NCBI GenBank assembly: GCA_000708835.1
Contig: DF237374.1
Location: 1 to 64,000 of the forward strand
DNA from: Klebsormidium nitens
Taxonomy: Eukaryota; Streptophyta; Klebsormidiophyceae; Klebsormidiales; Klebsormidiaceae
DNA: 64,000 nt
Reading direction: 5' to 3'
Shown: in pieces, positions 55,639 through 64,000 of the stretch
Numbering within the stretch: the first letter of the stretch is position 1
Layout: each line of letters opens with the position of its first letter
Notes under the pieces: model-generated
What the model was told of the DNA's origin: nothing
Database searches by the model: none
Seen by the model: the letters and a program-made list of their open reading frames with translations, nothing else
Translations under genes and position numbers: made by a program

Positions 55639-55884
55639 CTAGCTGGGCTTTGGCCCTCCGGGCACGACAGCTGGCATCCTGCATAAGTGGCGTAAACCTG
55701 TTCTCGCCGTCTGCAACGCGCGGGTTGCCGGCCGCGGCGAGGGCGGCCGCCGCACATAATGCGCCGACCCAGTGGGGCGACCTCTGGAGAACTTCGGAAT
55801 CGCTTCATTGGGCGAACAATAGAGTACAAATGCAACTACGTAAAGTACTAAGATGACGCAACCAAGAGACGTCTTTGCCTTCAA
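55639..55884 (-). CDS. Possible small secreted or membrane-anchored protein
   Basis: An ATG-started frame of 81 residues opens with a short basic stretch and a strongly hydrophobic helix (GCVILVLYVVAFVLYC), like a signal peptide or anchor. A basic, Arg/Pro-rich remainder without a known domain follows. A GTTTAC splice-like donor within it leaves room for further exons. No homologue is recognised; it may be a chance frame in a GC-rich patch. Confidence 0.28.
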   Translation of the reverse strand: MKAKTSLGCVILVLYVVAFVLYCSPNEAIPKFSRGRPTGSAHYVRRPPSPRPATRALQTARTGLRHLCRMPAVVPGGPKPS

Positions 55885-56414
55885 TTAAAGACCTCAGTGG
55901 TACATCATGGCGCCATAATTGTGCCATTTCACGATCGAGGTCAAAAATATGGACACTGAGACCACATTGAGACATCTTTCATGGTGTGATCGCCATGTTC
56001 ACGTATGATTTGTCGAGATAGCTTGCCACATCCAATTTTCTCGCCAAATGCACTACCAGCTAAGTGTGAAGAAGCCCACAATCTTGACAACTAGAGAATC
56101 TGCGGGGAATTGCGGTCAGATATGAAGTCGATCGAGTAATGTATAAAATGCGTGACAACCACACGGCTGTCAGCTCAGGGAAGATACGCAACGGGATTCA
56201 CGTTACTCTCAGCTCAAGACGTTCTGGGTTTCATTGTGATGATGATATTGAATTGCACAATACTCTAAACCTGCCATTAGTCGAAAGACACGTCTGCGGG
56301 ACAATGGGACACTCGATTTGGCAATCAGATTCTCGAGACGCCGTTTTGTCGTCGTACATGCACTTTAAGTTTGATACGCTGTCAAAGGTCTGAGAGTGGT
56401 GTCTCGGGTCTGAT

Positions 56415-59330
56415 CTACAAACAATTTCTGCAAGTGAACGTAGTGAATACTAAAAGCTCGAAAAACCGAAGCCGTCTGGCCTGCAGATCACGAGCAAATC
56501 TGAACAGTTTCAAACGCAAAAACTTTCTATGAAAGCCAATGCTTGTGTCCGCACTTCTGAGAGCACTAGCTGTTCCACTAGAGTGATCTTCTTCCTTCAG
56601 TGTATCCCTCTCTCCCGGTCGATCAGAGATTTTGTACGCATCGCCCCCGGCTCGTTTCTCATCTGGAAGAACTTTTGCACGAGGCCAGCCGGCTGCGCTG
56701 CAGGCGAACCTCCTCGTGCAAAAGCTTTCCTGCAAGTCAAGGCTTGATACTTTTAGAATGCTGTGACTTGCCACCCTGACCAATTTTGCAGTAACTGAGA
56801 AAGGTGTGATATTGTTGCCAAAAAAACTGAGGAACGAAAGAGGTCACAATGATAGGCATCCGTTGCAGACGACTCAAAGACGGCATATTCGTGAAGACAA
56901 CGGTAATCGCGTTTTAAAAGACGGGCCAGAGTTATGGGAATACAGTAGTTATTCCTATTTCGTTGGAAAAAATAGGCCGAACTTGTAGGAATACGGAGGT
57001 GCTTTCAAGAAAGAGTTGATGAATGCATTTGAAATTTTGCCTGTCACATCAGGCGTGGTGCCATTCTGGTCAGAAAAAGTGCGCATCTTATTTGTCAATT
57101 TCTTCGTTTCAAGGCTACGGGGATCCAATGCACCCGGCAAGAAGTACTCACCCAGATGGGAGATGTTTGGAAGATAAAGATCGCTTCCTAGCAGCTCAGG
57201 TTCATGACCCCTACCAGCCCAGGACGTTTTGCTGAAGGGGCATTGGAGGCCTGAAGCAGAAAGACAAAATAGGTCAGGAAAAGGCAACAAGATTGCCTGT
57301 TCGTGTATTAAGGGTATTTAATACACGAAGGTTGGACCGATTTCAACAAACTTGTGTACAAGGGCTCTCCGACTTTTCTGGCAATGCTGACGGCTATGCG
57401 GCCGAATTGCCTTGGCATCAGCTTTCTGCAAGAACTGTTAGCTAGACCTGGGATACATAATACTCTATCATCATCTCACCACTTTGGCAGGAGAAAGGCA
57501 AGGCTTCCATTGACGTGACAACTCTTACACAAGTAGGACTTGTCTTGCAGGGTCTGACGTGAGAAACCTGGCAAGAATCCTTAGAAGAAGAGAAATCTGA
57601 TCAGAGAGGACTACAAATGTTCTTCGGGGTAGAGGGTTTCTGTTCAGATGTCTCGTCAAAGAGCAAGCAGAAGGAGAAAGACAAAGTTTTACTGAAGACG
57701 ACTGAAATGAAGGTTCCTCAGACCAGCCTTCATATTAAAACCCCGAGTGTTCGTGGCGTTTCTGGGGACTCTTTTTATATCTGAAAGGCACTTGTGAAAA
57801 GAGGTCGAAGAGACACCAAGAGATTAAAGCTCACCTCGCCCTGCCGAGCATCTTCAGAGAACTCTCCGGCACTGCGGTCGCTCCTGTGGCCTTTGACGCG
57901 CGTCATGGCGCACGGCAGGCCTAGCCCTTCGTCCGCCCGTTCTTGAATCTGAAGTCTGCTTCTGAACGCTCGAAGGTGGAATGAAGATTGAAAGCGAAGG
58001 GTGGTCATATGGGAATTTGATTCTGCATTTCTGAGCGCCTGGGTGTGCAGTTTTATACCTGTGAAAACGTACACTTGCTGCCAAGGGCAAACGTACATGA
58101 TGGAGCACCCACCGGTGGGGTACCTATGAGAGGCGCTGCAATAAGTATCCAAAATTGCTTTTGGCAAAGCAACTTCGAACGGACCCTTGGCTTTTGAATG
58201 AACCAGCACGATCCGAGAAAACCGGAAGGGGACAAAACATAGGCGGTCGTCACATCACAGCAGTAAAAGATCATTGCACAAGAAACGTGTCTCTCTCGGT
58301 TGCCTGTGGTGAAGCATCGAGAAACTTTTGATGTGACTAACGGCTCTGAAGGTCTAGAAAAGCACGGGCCGAAACAGTGGTCTGCGCAGAGAAGGAAGAA
58401 CGCGAGTCATCGGAAAGGTACATTCAGATAGAATTATGAGGACAAGATCACCTCGCGTCATTGGACGTGACTACTCCAGCCAGAAAACCAGTGCCTTAAG
58501 AGTAGTCTTCGCCAAGGAATCATATGTCGACGCCACAACCTTGTCAGATATCGAATTGCTGCGCCTGCAGCTGGTGATCTCATTGCCAGGCAGCCACAAA
58601 ACGTTTACGTCATCTGCTGCAAAATGAACGACGGGATTTTCGGAGCAATGAATAGTAGGTCAAACCTGCAGCTGACTTTATGATATAGTACGACCTAAAT
58701 CATTTGTGTGTGACGCTCACACACTACCATTGATTCAATTGATGTTCGAGAAGAGCTCGACCAGTTGAACTCGCGTACATACGACTCGCACAGTCTCCCT
58801 TGGGATCTATGATTAAGAGGCTCTTGATGTTGCTTAACGAGGTATTGAGCCAGTGGAGGTCAACAATGCCGTCGAACTTCAGTGAAGTCATCCGATCCCG
58901 AGGATTCTCATGTTGAACACACTGGTTCACAGTACAGTATAGCCAAGTTGTGAGGTCACATACAAAGATTAAAGAAAGAACAACCCACATCCTAAGGCTT
59001 CCTTTTCCTAATGCTGGATACGAAGAGGAAGGAAGACGTGACTTCCCGGAAGATGAATTGACATGCGAGGCTTTGAATTGTCCAGACTGATCCGCGCTCT
59101 CTGCTTGGCGACCCACGACTCCGGCTCCTCTTGATTTTGGAATGCTTCGGCAGATTATCGATCTCGGCGCACTTGCATGATGGCGGGCTCAAGAAGACCT
59201 GAGGTTGATTAATGCCCCCTTTCGGATCTGCGCCGGCCGCCCGCGATGCTACTTGGCTCCGAGCCTCCTGTTGTGAAGCAGACGGCATGGCACAAACCCC
59301 GAACCCCTGAATCCTCTCGCGCTTCATCCT
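56415..59330 (-). other. Region with scattered exon-like frames on the minus strand
   Basis: Several GC-rich stretches look exon-like on the minus strand: about 59330-59200 from an ATG to a CAG|GTCTTC donor, 57960-57840 ending GGCGAG|GTGAGC, and 57255-57150 ending CTGG|GTGAGT. Their phases could not be joined into one convincing protein and none shows a domain. They may belong to an unrecognised gene, a pseudogene or a non-coding transcript. Confidence 0.2.
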
Positions 59331-60505
59331 ACAGCTCGATCGGAAGCCCAAAACGACCCTATTACTGAGGCTGTCGCCCATCCGGTCAGCTCCCAAAAAG
59401 ATTCGAGGCCAATATTGCTCTCGGCGTCGGGAAGGGAAGTCAGGGTAGGAACGGAAGCGGAAGCTGGATTGGAGAAACGATTGTTACGCAGCCTGTGATC
59501 ACTCAGCCAAGCGGTAGCGCTGCGTGAGCGACTCAACGACAAAATAAAATCGTCGTTGACAGAGCCGGCTAATGCAGCAATTAGCTTAAGTGTGACATCT
59601 GCAATTTATTTACATGCAGCCATATAACGCCCTCGCCACAGGTCGCATCCGAGAAGCAGCCGTTACGTCTAGAGGCTCAAGTTGCTTGGTCCTTGTCAGG
59701 TCAGCTCAGCCGTGCCGTTCACGTTGTATAAGGGTCTCCGATAGGCAATCGGCTTTGAATCTTTCTCATCCTGTAAGAGGCCAGAGAGATCGGAAATTGC
59801 TGTTTATCAAGCATAGAGTTTAGTGGGTAGTAGCCATCAACAGATTATATACACGCGCGGACTCGCAAGAGTGATGATGCAAGATGTGGCGCTCCAATTC
59901 CTCGCAGCGCATGCTGGCCGTAGCCGAGATAATCGTTCACTTCAGACAAATGCTGAACAATGTCACTGTGGTGATACTATATTGAGCTGAGCGGATGTGC
60001 GATGATGCAGCTCCTTGGTTCTGCATGGGAGCGCGGAGGATCGCGATCGCGCACTGCACCTGCAGCCGCTGTATGATGGATCATGATCCCTACCAATGCA
60101 GCTCCGCCAGTTAATCTGATGCAAGGACACATGCATCGACACACTATGCTGAAACGGCCGCAGTGTACAATGAGCCCGTGTGACTTCAATAAAACTTTTG
60201 CCGCTGAATTACAATCATTGAACACCGTTTCAACATACAAGTCGCGGTGCATTCAAGCGCATTACATTGCGGCTGAGCATGCGGAACAGTACGAAAGGTG
60301 CCTGAATCCCTGTCTATCTACTGAAGCCGACTCGGCCCAGTGTATCAATCAATTTGTATCTTTCGTTAGCGAGATGCTATGCATCCTTACTCAAAGCCAG
60401 TAAGCAGCAACGACAATGATCAACTTCGTCGACGTGTGATCAACATGTTCAAATGGCTGACAACCCGCCTGGCAAGCCAATTCTGATTTCTTCCATCACG
60501 GACGA

Positions 60506-63500
60506 TCAGTCTATGCCTAGGTCAAACGAGGGAGCATCGAAGTCGGCTTCTCTCTGTAATCGGGCTCGTTTTCTAATCCGCAATAAGCCCTCTGGCGATC
60601 GATCGCTGTCATCACTATCTGAAGAGGACTGACCGCTGCCGTCTCTTCCGATCCTGGACGAGGGTTCAACATCGAGCCTTGCCTTCAGCTCCCCGAGTGC
60701 CTTGGCGAAGGAACCTTGGGCGGGAACAATCTTGGCCGACGGGTGTACCGACCGTATTACGCCGGCTGCGGATGCCTCTGCGGCTTCCTCGTCCTGCAAT
60801 GAACGGAGCGGACGGCGTCAAGGGTTGGCGCGAGACCAGTTCCAGCGATCAATATAGGAGCGTAGATAGCGGAGAGGTTCGGCTGCACAGGTTTAATGAG
60901 GGACAGAGGCCGCATTCTGCGCCTCTATCCTGCCTTGTCGATTCTTCGTCTCACTTTGGAAGCAAAAGGTTGTACTTGCAGAAAAAGTTGACCCTTTCAG
61001 TGACCATAGAACGTGCAGTTCTTTTCTGACTGATGTTGACACCGGCTGAAAAACCGCAGTCGCTCTTTCTGGATCAGGCTTACCAGCGATTCTTCGATGA
61101 GCCGTCTCCCAAACTCGGTCTTCTTCAGCTCATCGACGTCTTCGAACTGGGGGATCAGTCGCCTGCACCATGCAGAGAGGTCAGCAAGTGATGCTTAACA
61201 GAACGAAACTTCGTTTTTGCCATTTCTTTTCTCGCGTGCTTTTGCAAACAGATTGAGCGGTCAACATCCAATGCAGGTGCAGCAAGGATCCGCAGACGAT
61301 CTTCTGGTCAACAAGCAGGTGGTAAGTCCGCAACATTTACCTGACGGCCGTGCAGCCTTCCCCGTGCCTGCTCTCAAGGTAGTCCTCCATCATGATGCGC
61401 GCTTCCCTGACCAGCTTGCCCAGATTGGGCCGCCAGCGGTCGGTCGCGACGCCGAATGCCGAACCCAGGACTCGACCTGCTCAGCGGAACGGCTTGTTAC
61501 AAGAGCAGAAAAGGGCGGCTAAGCAGCAGAGGCGTTGGAGCCCGAAAGAATTCGTCATCGCCTTTACGAATTTGGCACCCCGTAAGGTCTGGCTCATAAT
61601 CCACACACGGCTCAAAGACAAAAGTTCAGTTTTTACTCGGAGTTTATCAGAGGGGCAAGAGAACCGGAAATGGCCCGCCCCAAAAGGAATGAATTGCAGA
61701 CTACCAATAAGCTTAAAAAGACGAGGGGATCAGTGTAAGGCAGTCACTTACACATCTTTGAGTCAAGGAACGCCTGTCTGTGGGCTGCGGTCGAGTCAAA
61801 CGTAGACAGCCTGTACCGGGAGTACCCAATCCAGTAGTCCTGGAGCCTGCATGGCCGAGAGAGCAAGTAGAATCAGATTAATGCTTTGCTGGACAATTAC
61901 CAGCAGCAAGCAGTGGACGGCACCGCGTCTCACAGCACAAGCTGTTCAAGGTATACGAAGAAGGAGAGCGAGAGCTGCGGAGAGGCCGCAGGACCTTGCA
62001 GAAGCGCTTACCCGAAGTTGGCGGCGTCCAGCGCGTCTTCCATAGCGCGCGAGCACAAGTCCAGGGACGGTCGGTCACCATCCACTTCTGTCTCTCGACC
62101 TGATGGACTCTCGATGTCGCTATCATCGAGAGACGCTGTGGTGAAGAGAGAAACCCCACCGTGAGAAAAGAAAAGCTTCCACTTCAATGTCAAAGAAGAT
62201 GCAGACTGCTAGTAATCTTTCTGCAAGTGGAGATTCTGAGATAGCCACAACGGCAACAAAGTTCTTTAGGCGTCGAAAGTCCCAGAAAACCTTCTTTCTC
62301 GTCCTGTTACTAAGAGCATTCAGGATTGAAGAGACCAATCTTGTATGCCGGCGTTGACACCTCTAACCGACTTTTGGTAGATTTTGTGCCCGGATCCTGT
62401 CTTGGATGAACGGATGAATTGTCTGTAGCCTTGTTGACCGCAAGAGACGATCCGAGGGGCCCACTTTTGAACTGCAAAGCACTCCCAGGGGTTTCGAAGA
62501 GCATACCTGAACTGGACTCCTCAGGCCTGCTGCACTTTTCCGGCTGCCGCCTTGCCCCGGTACCCTCGCCCTGACCGGTACGAACCGCTGCTTCATGTAC
62601 GGCCGCCTCCTCAGCCAGCGCCTCAGCCAACGAGCCTTGCCCCCTGGGACCGAGAAAGTCAAAGATGGTGGACGAGGCTGCCTCACAACTGCCCGCTGGC
62701 GTTTCTGAGGCTCTACTGGCCGGTAAGCTCATCAGCTGCTGGGTGGCGGCCTCGACTCCGTGTCTTTTCTCCAGGGGACCAAGGAAAGGGCCGTCTTGTG
62801 GGGAAGGGCGACCGGTTGGACTGGCTAGCACGGGCTCTGGAGAGGCGGACGGCTTGGGCTCGGAGGGCGGGGGAAGGAGTTGGGGCTGCGGCAGGACGGG
62901 GGGAACTTCCAGGCCGGGCAGTGGTGCTGAAGCCGGACGATAGGCCAGTGGTGTCCTGAAAGGATGAACATGGAATCACAGAAGTGCAGGGGTCCTCGGG
63001 CTTTCGAATAACCACAGGAAAGGTAACAGGAGTTTTGAAGCAGACTCGAAAAGTTGAAAGAAGACAGCGAACTTTTTGAGGTCATCAAGAGGAAAGGAGA
63101 CATGACGAACAGCATGACGGCAGGCACTCCCTTAGAGTGATGAGGATAAGAAGAGCGCTGTCTGAAAGAAAGGAAAAGCAGATTTGACACGAAGCTTGGT
63201 GATCCTCACTCAGTAAATCTCGCTCAAAAAAGGATCCCCGGCGAGCCTCGGGCACAACTGAATAATAAGTCCGGAAAGCTAGCAACGCTATACCTTCGTA
63301 TGCAGGTCAGCAGCTCCTTCCACATGGGGCACGTTTGCAGGTTGGGAGCGCAGCCGATGATGAGCAGATGGTTCCGGGCCCGGCTCATGGCCACGTTCAG
63401 CCGGTGAGGGGAAGCCAGGAAGCCGATGCCGTTAGTGCGGCAGCACGACCTGCAGGCAATGAAGGAAGTCTTTCAATTTTCAAGGGATTACTTTCATAAC

Positions 63501-63808
63501 GATCGCAGCTTCTGAGACACCCAGAGGACGTCTAGCTCGGCAAGTGCGTTAGGTTTCCAACAAGAAGCCAGCGTCTAGCTGCAACGCACGCAATCATTTC
63601 CGGCGATCAGCGACAGAAGACGTGTTGAGGCAGGATGAGCTGCTTACAGGATGATGATGTCCTTCTCCATCCCCTGAAATGCGTCGACTGTCGAGACCTG
63701 GACGAAGTCGCTCAGCTGATCCTCGTCCTCGAGAGCAGCCTTACGACGGCGCTTCTTGGGCTGAGTGCCGCTCTGAAGCTCCGACAGCAACGAGTTCAGC
63801 TTGGAAGC
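60506..63808 (-). CDS. SF1 (UPF1/Senataxin-like) helicase, C-terminal part; 5' end outside the window
   Basis: The visible exons in transcript order are 63808-63648, 63449-63294, 62955-62507, 62135-62012, 61846-61752, 61476-61341, 61162-61084 and 60793-60506 (stop), all in phase. The first two encode helicase motif V (QVSTVDAFQGMEKDIII) and motif VI (RLNVAMSRARNHLLIIG), diagnostic of superfamily 1B DNA/RNA helicases such as UPF1, SETX, ZGRF1 and IGHMBP2. The Walker motifs and RecA1 lie upstream, beyond 64000. After motif VI comes a roughly 430-residue tail that is Pro/Ser/Glu-rich at first, then has a conserved-looking part (LQDYWIGYSRYRL, LGKLVREARIMMEDYLE), and ends in an acidic, basic-patched C-terminus with RIRKRARLQRE, a possible nuclear signal. 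It probably unwinds nucleic acids in the nucleus in RNA processing or repair; which subfamily is unclear. None of its introns shows exon-edge copies. Confidence 0.82.
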
Positions 63809-64000
63809 CTGCAACCACGATTGATTGGTATCAGTTCTTACAGCCTGCTTCTTCTACACTTCTTCGTGTGTAGAAGCCGAACGAGCAAGCTCAGACATGT
63901 CTTTGCCAACGGGGATTTCCAAATGGTTCCCTCTTGTTCGATTCACAAAAACGAGAGAACATCGGTTTGCCTTCTGGTACGAAGGAGCATCTGGAACTTA

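Larger units (their letters stand above)
54385..60505. other. Large intergenic region with no confident gene
   Basis: The left part should hold the promoter of the DHHC gene; a plant telo-box AAACCCTAA at 55047-55055 and two TGACGTCA palindromes (55025 and 55129) occur there. A foldback element lies at 55209-55563. Two weak coding candidates are listed separately. A perfect 12-base hairpin, TTCGTGTATTAA / TTAATACACGAA, lies at 57300-57329. Confidence 0.5.

Noticed and set aside
57300-57329. 12-base hairpin as a transcription terminator
   Set aside because: This is a nuclear eukaryotic context. The A/T-rich stem without a neighbouring gene end gives no reason to call a terminator.

Overview
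The window is nuclear DNA of a eukaryote. Five long genes and one partial gene have many short introns with GT-AG (twice GC-AG) borders, GC-rich exons and AT-richer introns. The gene set is plant-like: a plastid-type 3-isopropylmalate dehydrogenase with an N-terminal extension, an ABCG half-transporter with a long extracellular N-terminus like land-plant ABCG24/28, an NTMC2-type SMP/multi-C2 tether, a plant-type alpha/beta hydrolase and a DHHC acyltransferase. My best inference is a streptophyte green alga (Klebsormidium-like), but no marker gene here proves it.

Layout: 2564-3292 (-) IQ-motif protein; 4277-17638 (+) ABCG transporter, 16 exons; 20201-27925 (+) membrane-anchored alpha/beta hydrolase, 9 exons; 30242-40942 (-) SMP plus three C2 domains, 16 exons; 42391-48278 (+) 3-isopropylmalate dehydrogenase, 10 exons; 49187-54384 (-) DHHC palmitoyltransferase, 6 exons; 60506-63808 (-) C-terminal part of an SF1 helicase whose 5' end lies beyond the window. 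All exon joins were checked for reading phase. The spaces between (1-2563, 3410-4276, 17639-20200, 27926-30241, 48279-49186, 54385-60505) hold no confident gene, only short repeats, foldback elements and weak open frames. The genes do not form a pathway; they look like ordinary eukaryotic neighbours.

The most striking structure is in the introns. In five of the six multi-exon genes, introns carry one to four decayed copies of the edge of the adjacent exon, each including the splice site, in direct orientation next to the real junction. At least 16 exon edges, at both acceptor and donor sides, are affected. This suggests that introns here grow by tandem duplication across exon-intron junctions, leaving decoy splice sites and potential poison exons. 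The helicase gene shows none that I can see.

Other notable structures are several foldback (MITE-like) elements: one with perfect 18-bp inverted ends and a TTA target duplication, one with an ATC duplication that belongs to a dispersed family, and one packed with 12 splice-donor-like heptamers. There are also two GC-AG introns in the ABCG gene, and a large excess of the palindrome TGACGTCA, which occurs about 19 times.
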